Source of the DNA: Semisulcospira habei
Lineage: Eukaryota > Mollusca > Gastropoda > Semisulcospiridae
DNA: 64,000 bases
Reading direction: 5' to 3'
Assembly (NCBI GenBank): GCA_036245525.1
Contig: BTPG01000003.1
Coordinates: 214,854,449-214,918,448, forward strand
A program made the position numbers and the translations under genes. The notes beneath the pieces are model-generated. The model was given only the letters and a program-made list of their open reading frames with translations, was not told the origin of the DNA and made no database searches. Each line of letters begins with the position of its first letter. Positions within the stretch are counted from its first letter, which is position 1. Positions 1-8,887 of the stretch are shown here, in pieces.

Positions 1-645
1 CGTCATCATCGAGGTCCACTGTGGCCTGCTTCAACATCATGCTAAAACAGATGGTGAAGAGGGTCGGTGCCAGCACGCAGCCCTGCTTTACGCCGTTGAG
101 AATAGGGAATGGTTCTGAGAGGTCATTGTTGAATCTGACCTGGCCTTGCTGGTCCTCGTGTAGCTGGATAATCATGCTGAGGAACTTTTGGGGACAGCCA
201 AGTCGCTCCAGGATCTGCCACATGCCTTGCCTGCACACAGCGTCGAACGCTTTTGTTAGGTCGACAAACGTTATGTACAGCCCTTTGTTCTGCTCGCGGC
301 ACTTCTCCTGAAGCTGTCTCAGCACAAAGACCATATCGGTGGTGCTCCTGTTTGCTCTGAAGCCACACTGGCCCTCTGGGAGGTGGTCTTCAGCGATGGC
401 AGGAACCAGCCGATTCAGGAGCAGCCTTGCAAGAAGTTTTCCAGCAATGGACAGCAGGGTAATTCCCCGATAGTTGGAACAGTCAGACTTCTCGCCTTTG
501 TTCTTGTACAAGGTGATAACGACAGTATCACGGAGATCCGTTGGTAGTGTTCCTTCCTCCCAGCAGCAGAGAAAGAGGTCATGGAGCTTGTTGTGCAGTG
601 CTGTGCCTCCATGTTTCCAGATCTCTGGCGGTATTCCATCAGTAG
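1..645 (-). pseudogene. RTE-like LINE reverse transcriptase fragment (runs off left edge)
   Basis: The minus strand reads as one open frame from about 645 to the window edge and encodes the fingers and palm of a LINE reverse transcriptase. Motifs in order are DGIPPEIWKHGG, NYRGITLLSIAGKLLARLLL, EGQCGFRANRST, FVDLTKAFD (motif A with its catalytic Asp), and NGVKQGCVLAPTLF (motif B). The catalytic FADD motif would lie beyond the left edge. It is closely similar to the plus-strand copy at 58.8-59.6 kb. No stop codon is seen in the part present, so the truncation is by the window edge and, at 645, by a rearrangement rather than by decay. It is probably the 3' part of the element whose endonuclease part lies inverted at 1324-3353. 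Confidence 0.85.
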
Positions 646-1323
646 GCAGTGGGCAGATGTTCACATCTGCACGAGACATAGACGACCCCGCCCTGCACGA
701 GTCCCCTGCTGCCTTGCAGGCCTGGCCGCTTGGCTGCGGAAATGCTAAGGGAGGAAACCCCTGACATCAAAGCCCCCGTGTCTCCGGGGAAGGCTTTTGA
801 GCCAGAGACTAGGACAAGGACAGTCTGATATAAAACCTACGACCCGAGGACCTCGATGCCACCGTCCCAACTTGCTAGGCCATGGCAGACGAACCAAGGG
901 TTTAAATGGTGGGGCCAGTACTGCGCACACTGCACTCCACCAAAACGCTCCACCGCGCAGGCTTTAGGAAACGTCCACGGACCATGACACTGACCATTCC
1001 AAGTCCTGTAGCGACGGGCGAGGGGCGAAACGGCAGGTGAAAGATGTCACTGGAAGCCGCAGTCTCAAACCTGCATGCAGGCGGTTCATGATATTGGTCG
1101 CCTGATGTTGACCTGGGGATGACAACATCTCTCGGCACACCCTGAACGACCAAGCAGCCTTCTCTAGGGACAGCACTGCTTGCTCCACACGGAGAGGGGC
1201 CTAGAAAAGGTGGCCTAAACAAAGCTCGTCCCCTCGCAACCCCAGTTGGCTAGCCGCGGTCAACGGGCATCTTCTCCTGCGGTCAAAAAACAAGAAAGAA
1301 TAACGGATCCACTCTCATGACGA
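646..1323 (+). other. putative 5' leader of the RTE-like LINE
   Basis: This stretch lies directly upstream of the endonuclease frame and directly against the broken RT at 645. It is moderately GC-rich, contains several start and stop codons in all frames and shows no recognisable protein. The simplest reading is the 5' untranslated leader of the same LINE, brought next to the RT by inversion. No second copy in the window confirms its boundaries. Confidence 0.4.
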
Positions 1324-3353
1324 CCACGACCGGACTCAACGTAGCATGCTGAAACATCCGAACCATGCTCGACAAAGCAGACAGCGGACGCCCTGAACGT
1401 CGCTCCGCCCTCATTGCCCATGAATTGCGGAGGTTAAACATCGACATCGTTGCGCTCAGTGAAGTACGCCTTCCGGACGAAGGCAGCCTCCAAGAACTTG
1501 GCGCTAGGTACACCCTCTACTGGTCAGGCAGGCCTGAATCAGAAAGACGGCTCTCAGGCGTGGGTTTCATGGTCAAGACCTCCATTGCGACTAAGCTGGA
1601 AAACCTACCAACGGGTCACTCAGACCGCATCATGTCTATGCGCCTCCCACTGAGACACCAGCAACACGTCACCCTTCTCAGTGTGTACTCCCCAACCCTC
1701 CTGGCAGAGCCTGCTGAAAAGGACAAGTTTTACACTGACCTGCGGAGCATCATACAGAGCACCCCTGCAGAGGACAAAGTCATCATCCTTGGCGACTTCA
1801 ACGCCAGAGTGGGCCAGGACTCTGAAGCCTGGAAAGGAGTCCTCGGAAAGCATGGCGTCGTGAACTGCAATGACAATGGCCGCCTACTGTTTGAGTTCTG
1901 TGCAGAGCAGCAACTGGTCATCACCAACACTACTTTTCAGCAAAACGACCGTCGAAAGACCACCTGGATGCATCCTCGCTCAAAACACTGGCACCTTATC
2001 GACTATGTCCTAGTGCGTCAGAGGGACCGCAGTGATGTCCTCCTCACCAGAGTGATGCCCAGCGCAGAGTGCCACACTGACCACCGCCTTGTCCGCTGCA
2101 AACTCAGGCTCCACGTCAAGCCAAAACCCAAGAAATGGGGGCCCTCCAAGAAAAGCTTGATGTTGCCAGCCTTCAGCGTGACGACGTGAAAGCTGCCTTT
2201 CAGACAGATTTACAGCGCAGGCTCAAAGACACAGCGGACCCAGCAGACTCCTACCCTGAAACACTCTGGGAACAACTGAAAACTGCTATTGCAAAATCCT
2301 CTGCAGAAGTCTTGGGTTTCGCTAGAAAAAAGAACAAAGTATTTACCCGACCACATATAGTAATGCACCTTCGTGTTTTTGTATGTATGTTTCCCCTGCC
2401 TACTTCCTAAGTTCCGGAGAAAGACATGGCTTATATAAGAGACCTGATGCATCTTATTTGAAAATGCAAATGATCGTCTTATTCTATACCTGCGTATTTC
2501 TCTGTGGGCTGGCGATTGGGTTCCTGATAGGCGGGGCAGGGGATCTAACTGTTGTCCGGCGCTGAGTAATTCCCCTTGGTTTGTTGTACAATTCTGCCAG
2601 CGCTAGCCTCACCTATCTGGTGTGTGAGTATCTCAGTATAACTCGAGGCAAATTTGTATCGTTACATTGTTGTGTAATGTTCTGTGCATCTACTGTGGGA
2701 ATACAGGGTATTTACCCGATCACATATAGTAATGCACCTTCGTGTTTGTGTATGTATGTTTCCCCTGCCTACTTGCTAAGTTCAGGAGAAAGACATGGGT
2801 TATATAAGAGACCTGATGCATCTTATTTGAAGATGCAAATGATCGTCTTATTCTATACCTGCGTATTTCTCTGTGGGCTGGCGATTGGGTGCCTGATAGG
2901 CGGGGGCAGGGGATCTAACTGTCGTCCAGCGCTGAGTAATTCCCCTTGGTTTGTTGAACAAAGACTGGTTTGACGAAAACGATGTTGAGATCCAGGAACA
3001 CCTAGCAAAAAAAAAAGAGCCGCCCATCAGGCCCACCCAGCCCAGCCTTCCTGCCCTGTGAAGAAGTCTGCCTTCCGCCTCGTCTGCAGCAGTCTCCAGC
3101 GCACGCTCAGAGATCTCTAGAATGAGTGGTGGACCAGACTTGCACAGAGGACCCAGCTTTGCGCTGACAATGGTGACTACATGGGATTCTACGAAGCTAT
3201 GAAAGCAGTGTATGGCCCCAGGCACCTGGTACAAAGTCCCATGCGAAGCGCGAATGGCCAGGCACTCCTCACAGATAATACTTCATCTTGAACCGCTGGT
3301 CGGAGTACTTTCAGAGCCTCTTCAGCGCTGAGCGCACTGTTCAAGAAGCAGTC
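1324..3353 (+). pseudogene. RTE-like LINE endonuclease and linker, frameshifted and interrupted
   Basis: The frame encodes an apurinic-type (EEP superfamily) endonuclease of the kind often annotated in animals as craniofacial development protein 2-like, a label derived from LINE endonucleases. Visible motifs are NIRTML near the N-terminus (preceded by an in-frame TGA at 1350 where the family has Trp), ALSEVRLPDEG, ILGDFNARVGQDSEAW, a WMHPRSKHWHLIDYVLVRQRD block and TDHRL with the catalytic Asp-His. After about 2130 the frame shifts by one and continues as LDVASLQRDDVKAAF through ETLWEQLKTAIAKSSAEVLG. It is then split by a 616-bp insertion at 2340-2955 and resumes at DWFDENDVEIQE, ending near LFKKQ at 3353. 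Several later stops and frameshifts make it non-functional. The RT is not downstream; it is probably the inverted piece at 1-645. Confidence 0.85.
2340..2955 (+). mobile_element. miniature element with terminal direct repeats (TRIM-like), nested in LINE
   Basis: A 616-bp insertion interrupts the LINE linker and is flanked by the 8-bp duplication GAACAAAG (2332-2339 and 2956-2963). It consists of two near-identical direct repeats, 2340-2585 and 2709-2955 (about 246 bp each), around a 123-bp internal segment with no coding capacity. Each repeat starts TATTTACCCG, contains a TTATATAAGAGACC TATA-like element and ends CCCCTTGGTTTGTT. This resembles a terminal-repeat retrotransposon in miniature, although the ends are not TG...CA and no convincing primer-binding site was found. 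A dimeric SINE-like element is an alternative. Confidence 0.65.
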
Positions 3354-4097
3354 GTCCTACAACGGATGTGTTTAAACTCAAACGTGTGGTAAAGTTTAAC
3401 CCAAGGTACTTATACATATTGACAACTTCTACCCTCGTTCCCCCGTAAATCCATTTTTCATATTTTGACAAATACCCACCATTTCGAAACACAATTATTT
3501 TTGTCTTGTCTAGGTTAACAGACAAACCAAGCTTAGATGCTTCTTTGTATAAATTGTTCAGCTGAGTCTGAAGGCCATTTGGGGTTGATGAAAACAAAGC
3601 AATGTCATCTGCAAACATCAACAAAAACAGTTCTGCTGCATCGGCTTTTAGTTGGAAACCATGTTTACCATTTTCAATAATGTACACAGCAAGCTCGTTA
3701 ATCAAAAATTAGAACAATGTCGGCGATGCTAAACATCCTTGTTTTAAACCTTGGAAACACTCAAAAAACGCTGTACAATTCAGGCTGTCTCTAACACAAA
3801 ATTTCACCGAGTCATATATTGCCTTCATAGCTGAAAGCATTTTGCCGCGTACTCCAGCCTTCAATAAAATATTCCAAAGCACACCTCTTTTAACAGTATC
3901 GAAGGCTTTGCGGAAGTCAACAAAAGCCACATAAACTTTCTTATTTTGTAGAAGTTGTTTTTGAACAATAGCATAAAGTGTAAATATATGGTCCACAGTA
4001 GAATAGGATTTCCTAAACCCGGCTTGTGTTTCAGACAGAATATTATGTTCCTCAGCACCCAGTCTGTTAACCTTCTGTTCAAAATGTAGGTATACAT
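3354..4097 (-). pseudogene. LINE reverse transcriptase relic, related to the 8.7-13.5 kb element
   Basis: Reading the minus strand gives YTYILNRRLTDW, QAGFRK, VYVAFVDFRKAFDTVKR (motif A), GLKQGCLASPTLF (motif B), LMFADDIALFSS (motif C) and NLDKTKIIVFRNGGYLSKYEKW, ending at the junction near 3354. One frameshift lies near 4040, between TDWVLRN and the QAGFRK block. One in-frame TAA follows SPTLF at 3709-3711 in an otherwise continuous frame. The NGG(Y/F) and EKW signature after motif C matches the large LINE at 8698-13520, so it is a diverged, truncated member of that clade. Confidence 0.85.
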
Positions 4098-4172
4098 TTA
4101 TAAATTATGTAATGTCTCACTCCATTGTATGGACAATTTGTCTGAACAATAAACTGTCTGAGTCTGAGTCTG

Positions 4173-4174
<2 letters not shown>
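4098..4174 (+). mobile_element. LINE 3' terminus with hexamer tail
   Basis: A short plus-strand segment ends AATAAACTGTCTGAG followed by repeats of TCTGAG, then passes straight into a (TC)n tract. A small stem (CATTGT / ACAATTTG) precedes the AATAAA signal. This is the layout of LINE or SINE 3' ends with simple-repeat tails. No coding sequence remains. Confidence 0.5.

Positions 4175-4269
<95 letters not shown>
4175..4269. repeat. (TC)n microsatellite
   Basis: About 95 bp of uninterrupted TC dinucleotide repeat directly after the hexamer-tailed 3' end. Confidence 0.98.
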
Positions 4270-4271
<2 letters not shown>

Positions 4272-4281
4272 CGCGTCACAT

Positions 4282-4930
4282 TTGGGCCACGTATACTTTA
4301 CACGCATCAGTGGCATATCTGTATGTGGCATTGCAGCGAAACAGTCGAAAATGCGGCGGAGAACGCTCAACCTGTATCGAGACAGGCTTGTAACAATTCC
4401 TACTGTAAGTGACCTCACTGATTGCAAGTCTCACTGCTCCCTGTTCATTCTCTGTAACAATGGCAATACCAAAGACAGGTTCGCTGAGTTCTGCCTTGAG
4501 CTGGCTACCCGAGTCCTGCAACTAACCTTGTGGTCCGCGGCAGTGCAGTGTGACGTCACATCAGAGTGTCTGCGTGAAGAGCGCCACACTACCCTGGTCA
4601 GGTGTCCTCCTGCCGTCCTCAAGGAGCTGTCCCAGTCCAAGTGGATTTAGTCATTCGAGACGACCTCATGCGGACACGCGGCTTTTCGCCGCGTGCCCAC
4701 TTGTACTTGCCGGTCGTCTCCAAATGTGATAATGATAGCACTGTCCTTATCTACACCGCCAGCGATGTCCCCTCACCTATAGACGGCGCAGCGGTCAGGA
4801 GGCTAGCTCACCCGCAGTACCTAGTGATGTCACTCTATTACTTGGTCCCACACAAGGCCGACCTGAGGCACGTGGGTGTTGTGGTGACAAGGTCGCTGAC
4901 CTACTGAAGGAACTCACAGCGGGCCAGCCA
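4282..4930 (+). pseudogene. coding-like block of unknown family, frameshifted
   Basis: Three overlapping frames together look protein-like. The first runs from 4282 (start MGHVYFTRISG) and contains MRRRTLNLYRDRLVTIP, DRFAEFCLELATRVLQ and VLKELSQ. A shift near 4630 continues as VDLVIRDDLMRTRGF, KCDNDSTVLIYTASDVPSP and PQYLVMSLYYLVPHKADLRHVG. A second shift near 4875 gives GDKVADLLKELTAGQ, followed by CCAG|GTATGT, a fair splice donor at 4931. I do not recognise the family. It could be a decayed host exon, an unfamiliar transposon ORF or a young pseudogene. It has an average codon mix and no transposon motif that I can name. Confidence 0.3.
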
Positions 4931-5059
4931 GGTATGTGTCGCGTGTACCTGTCAATCATTCACTTGCTAAAATTAATGATACTTGCACTACTTGGAATTA
5001 TGATCGATCCATCTCCTGCTGTCGGGTGTTGGGGCTAAATGGGTTAACTCCAGCAGCTA

Positions 5060-5062
<3 letters not shown>

Positions 5063-5103
<41 letters not shown>
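5063..5103. repeat. poly-T tract
   Basis: Forty-one consecutive T. It may be the reversed poly-A tail of a retrotransposed sequence, but no matching body is recognisable next to it. Confidence 0.9.
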
Positions 5104-5108
<5 letters not shown>

Positions 5109-5806
5109 TAACTAGAACAGTTAAGCCGTGCAGTCCTCAAACTTGGCCCAAACTATGACTCTTCCTCAGCTATTGATGCGGGGCGCCTAAGCTCATGAAG
5201 GAGACAATCCATCCAGACCAGGAGAGAGGTGCATCCTGACATAGCGTAAGTATATCCACATCATCATCCATCGTCACGTCACGGATGGCTGCTTCTTCGT
5301 CGTTTGGTGTAAGGACCTGCGCTGCCAGTCCACGCTCACGGAGACAGGGTGACCACTGGCATGTCGTCACCTGGGAAATCACGCAGGACGGTGGTGTCTC
5401 CGCCCAGCATGTTCTAGACCTGTTTACACAGGTAGAACAAAGTAAGATCACCATGATCGTTATATGCACGACCGAGCGACGATGCTGACTCGGCGATGGT
5501 GCTGCTGGTGGTTGTAGCGGAGGTTATAGTAGTGACGCATCGTGATGCCTTCTTTAACACCTTTACTGCCGAGGAAAAAAGTGAACACGACCCATGGGGC
5601 AAGAGACATTTATCCTCATGAGCCTCCGCGACTGCGGGGGCTCATGAGGATCTATATCTTTTGCTGAGACCAATTTGTATCCATGCTTCTTGAACGGTGT
5701 CGTTGAATGGACCAAGATTTCAGGAACAAAAATGTACGAACAGTGCACTAAGTCAGTAAGTGCGTCGGTGAGCGAGGCGATCAGTACTCTAAGTAAATAC
5801 GAATAC
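5104..5806. other. unassigned sequence
   Basis: No recognisable gene or repeat apart from the hairpin at 5612-5651. A 99-codon minus-strand frame at 5170-5469 is Cys-, Thr- and Asp-rich without known motifs and was not called. Confidence 0.6.
5612..5651. repeat. 18-bp inverted repeat, tight hairpin
   Basis: Arms 5612-5629 and 5634-5651 are complementary over 18 positions with a single T:G wobble and enclose the tetraloop GACT. The outer half reads ATCCTCATGAGCC and its complement. Neither terminator nor transposon context is evident. Confidence 0.8.
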
Positions 5807-5818
5807 CTTGCAGATGTA

Positions 5819-6010
5819 CACACTCACAAACCAGATATGTGAGGCTAGCGCTGGCAGAATTGTACACAAACCAAAAGGAATCACTCAGCGCTGGACAGAC
5901 AAACAGTTAGATCTCCTTGCCCCCGCCTATCAGGCACCCAATCGCCAGCCCACAGAGAAATACGCAGGTATAGAACAAGACGATCATCTGCATCCTCAAA
6001 TGTTTTACAT
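5819..6010 (-). mobile_element. fragment of the TRIM-like element
   Basis: Read on the minus strand, this matches the 3' half of the 246-bp repeat of the element at 2340-2955 (CTATACCTGCGTATTTCTC, GTGCCTGATAGGCGGGG) and continues across the repeat end into the same internal segment (TTCTGCCAGCGCTAGCC). It is flanked by the 12-bp direct repeat CTTGCAGATGTA at 5807-5818 and 6011-6022, probably a target-site duplication. The right flank also forms a hairpin, TTTTACATCT-TGC-AGATGTAAAA. Confidence 0.65.
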
Positions 6011-6022
6011 CTTGCAGATGTA

Positions 6023-6357
6023 AAAACAACAAATGTGAACATAAACAAATAAATACATTTGACTGAATAGAACACACCGACCGATTACAGTAAGTGCAAC
6101 ACACGACCATCTGCTATGTTAATATCCACCTAGAAAGAAAACGTGCTTGAAAACTGAGACAACACTAACTTATACCACACACACACGCACGCACACACGA
6201 CGCAAACAACCCGCATACACACACGTGCGTATCACACATAGCAAATTCATAGACCTGAGGCTGACATAGTGACCGTCCTTCAAATGATGTCATGACTATA
6301 AGTCTATGCAATGGCATCATTTAGGAGACGGATAGATGATTACACGAAAGAAAGACG
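6023..6357. other. unassigned sequence with imperfect (AC)n
   Basis: Contains an interrupted AC-rich tract near 6177-6230 and otherwise nothing recognisable. Confidence 0.6.
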
Positions 6358-6906
6358 TCAGCGATTTGTTTTGCACGTCACAGTTCCGTATCTCCTGGAG
6401 GAAGGCAACGAGGCATATTCTTGGGATAAAACATGACTATCATCAGATAGAATGTGGAAGGCGTTGTTAAGCACCTGCTTCTCATACAAAGAATAAAGGC
6501 AGGGCTGCAGAACAACAGTTATTTTGCTTTTGATGTTGATAATGCGCTGGAGCTTAGTCTTATCATTTAGGCTCATGTTCCCAAATCAAGAGACACATGA
6601 GAAGGTAAGCACACTTTGAATAAAAGACTGATAAAAGAGAGTTAAAATAGAGATGTCAACATTAAACTTGCGCAGCTTCCTCAAACGATACAGGAGCTGT
6701 TAGCCTTTATTGTGCAAAACCTCACACTGTCTGTCCCATTTAAGTTTGTGATCGATGGTGGTTCCAATGTATTTGTACTCGGTAACCTTTTCCACTATTT
6801 CATCAAAAATGACAGTGTCTGGCTGCATTTGAAGTTTTTTTTTTTTTCTGAAGTCCATGCACATATCTCCTGAATATCTCTTGAGGCACGCAATCATTGA
6901 CGTCAC
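6358..6906 (-). pseudogene. LINE reverse transcriptase C-terminal relic
   Basis: One minus-strand frame from 6906 to 6358 is broken only by a TAA near 6700 (CAA in relatives). It contains MDFRKKKK, EYKYIGTTIDHKLKW, LLYRLRKLRKFNVD, FYQSFIQSVLTFS, WFGNMSLNDKTKLQ and LPSSRRYGTVTCKTNR. This order of a post-palm YLG-like block, thumb region and a C-terminal LPSGRRYR..TNR type tail is characteristic of CR1-group LINEs such as those seen in fish. The polymerase core is absent, so it is a 3' fragment without function. Confidence 0.75.
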
Positions 6907-7216
6907 TTACAGTAGATTTGTTACAGGCCTGTCTGGATACATCGTCATGTGCACGCGCTCCGACGAGCCCCACTTCAAAGTTGCTCCTATTTTAAAATAG
7001 AAACAACAAAAAGGAAAGATATGCACGAGTAACGTTCTTCTCATCTGACGTAGCATAGGAAATTATTGCGTCAAAATGGCAACATAATTTTACAATATAT
7101 TCCGGTTGAAATGGCGTGTTTTGCCGCTGTGATAGCTGATGTAACTTAAGCATCAGGAATTGATGTCCAGAGTACTGTTTCATTCAAGTAAAAGGAGTGC
7201 AGAGAAACGAGTCGTG
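6907..7216. other. unassigned sequence upstream of a possible exon
   Basis: No gene or repeat recognised. It would contain the promoter and 5' UTR if the exon at 7217 is real. Confidence 0.5.
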
Positions 7217-7316
7217 ATGGATGTGCACGTTGTGTATACAGCCCTGATGGTGTTCGGGTGTATTGTCTTTAGGCGAGTAGTTTGCGCGGAAGAGGACGAT
7301 CCAGATATCTATTTCA
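7217..7316 (+). CDS. possible first coding exon encoding a signal peptide
   Basis: An ATG at 7217 opens 33 codons that end at a strong splice donor, TTTCA|GTAAGT, in phase 1. The peptide is MDVHVVYTALM, then a hydrophobic run VFGCIVF, then RRVVCA followed by the acidic EEDDPDIYF. That is the layout of a cleavable signal peptide with a cleavage site after VCA. A downstream acceptor at 16.03-16.04 kb (TTTCCTCAG|AAATAAG) would join in phase to give about 26 more residues before a stop, but that pairing is speculative. No protein family is recognised. A chance open frame is possible. Confidence 0.3.
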
Positions 7317-8621
7317 GTAAGTAGCCACACTATCACAAGCCTTTTTCATTTCTACATCACTCTAGTCACTGTGATAAAGCTATAACTGCATTTGCTCTTT
7401 CCTTTTGGTGTCACGATTAATTCATGGCGGTTGACAGAAGTATTTCTTCAAAATGATATCAAAACGAGCAAAGCAGTCAAAAGAGTAGAAGTTGGAAGAA
7501 AGGTACAACTGACAGGGAGAAAACAAGCCTATTAACTGACGAGCAAACGAAATGCGACATTTTTGGAATCCTCGGAAACACTTCAGCGTTTCCTGTGACT
7601 GATTTCAAACATGTCGCATTTCTTTTGATGGTCTGTGTGAATGCATTTTGGATGATGATCCTTCGTCAGGTCCGTGTGGAGAACGTGCGGGAAGCTTATT
7701 GTTTGTATTTTGTGTAATGGAAAGACGGGGAAATGAGCTTGTCCATCCCCTTCCTTCTCACTCTCTTCCTTTCCCTCTCCCCCAGATACAGCATGTATTC
7801 TCTACCGCACGCGCTGACGTAGGACCATCATCCAAAGCATTCCTAGACCATTATCACGGTCGTGAACCATCTCCGTGTACCTTTCTTCCCCTACTTTTTA
7901 CTGGAGAACTCTCCAGATAAACCTCCAACCCCCCCTCCCTCTCTCTTTGAGAGCACCTACCACACTATAAGTTCACTTCTATTAAAATGCGTTAATGAGT
8001 TGTGTAACGATGTGCTCCCAGAAGTACACCACAAGTACGATTCTATTGTACTACGCATCTCATTTGAGTAGAAGTGTTCTTGGGTTACCCCCCCCCCCCC
8101 CAGCAAACCGTGTGACCTGTAGACCCGTCATCTGTTTGCTAGCTGTGCTGAACTAAGCGCCCCCTCTCCACCCCCCTATTTTCAAGCACGATTGAAACAC
8201 GATCAAACAACAACCACCATGCAAATAAGCGGAAGGCTTCCTCAGCAGGAACAATGTTCAGGTCGACTGCTGCCACCGGTACTCCGCGCGTAGACTGCGG
8301 CCGACATCGGCCCTTTACACTTTTGCTCACTGTGTTTTCACCTCATGTCACATGACCGTGTTTGATGCGCAGTGGGCCCCATGACCTTTACATACTGGGA
8401 TAATTGCCTTTAAGCAAGTGTAATTTGTGCTTCGTCTCCAGCAACAGTAATTATTTATAGAAGAGACTTTTCAGGATGGGTTGCGGAGGAGCGAATTCAA
8501 TAGCATGCCCATGTCGACATAGGCGGGCACGTCTCAGAATCTGACAACTAAGTAACCAGATCAAAATTACGTCATATCCAATTACGCCAACCTTTCTGTA
8601 TAACGTACTTTGGGGCGCGTC
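7317..8621. other. unassigned sequence
   Basis: No recognisable gene or transposon. It holds a 12-C run near 8090, a polypyrimidine stretch near 7740-7790 and short open frames without motifs. If the exon at 7217-7316 is real, this is the beginning of its intron. Confidence 0.5.
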
Positions 8622-8623
8622 GC

Positions 8624-8732
<109 letters not shown>

Positions 8733-8887
8733 TTTATTTCAGTTTTTGCAGGCCATCAGGCCCATATGAACACAAAATACAATTTACAACCAGAAAATAC
8801 AGGAAGGTGGTTGTAAAACACACTCATATAGCATTACATCAGCGCACATAAATAAACAAAAACAAGAAAAATTCAAAGCAAATCCCT

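Larger units (their letters stand above)
1..3353 (-). mobile_element. RTE-like LINE with twin-priming-type inversion
   Basis: The RT on the minus strand (1-645) and the leader plus endonuclease on the plus strand (646-3353) are complementary parts of one family, as judged from the copy at 57474-60573. The outer end of the endonuclease part (3353) and the start of the RT part (645) are separated in that copy by only about 100 bp. The 5' end of the inverted part touches the RT junction. This geometry is what twin priming during target-primed reverse transcription produces. Two independent insertions remain possible. Confidence 0.55.

Noticed and set aside
123..368. Frames on either strand overlapping the RT at 1-645
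   Set aside because: They are shadows of the RT frame, which is defined by conserved motifs in a different phase.
2440..2490. CTGATG...GATGCAAA stem-loop in the TRIM-like repeats as a hammerhead ribozyme
   Set aside because: Core positions 9 and 12-14 do not fit (no CTGATGA, no GAAA), and no NUH cleavage site with stem I is found.
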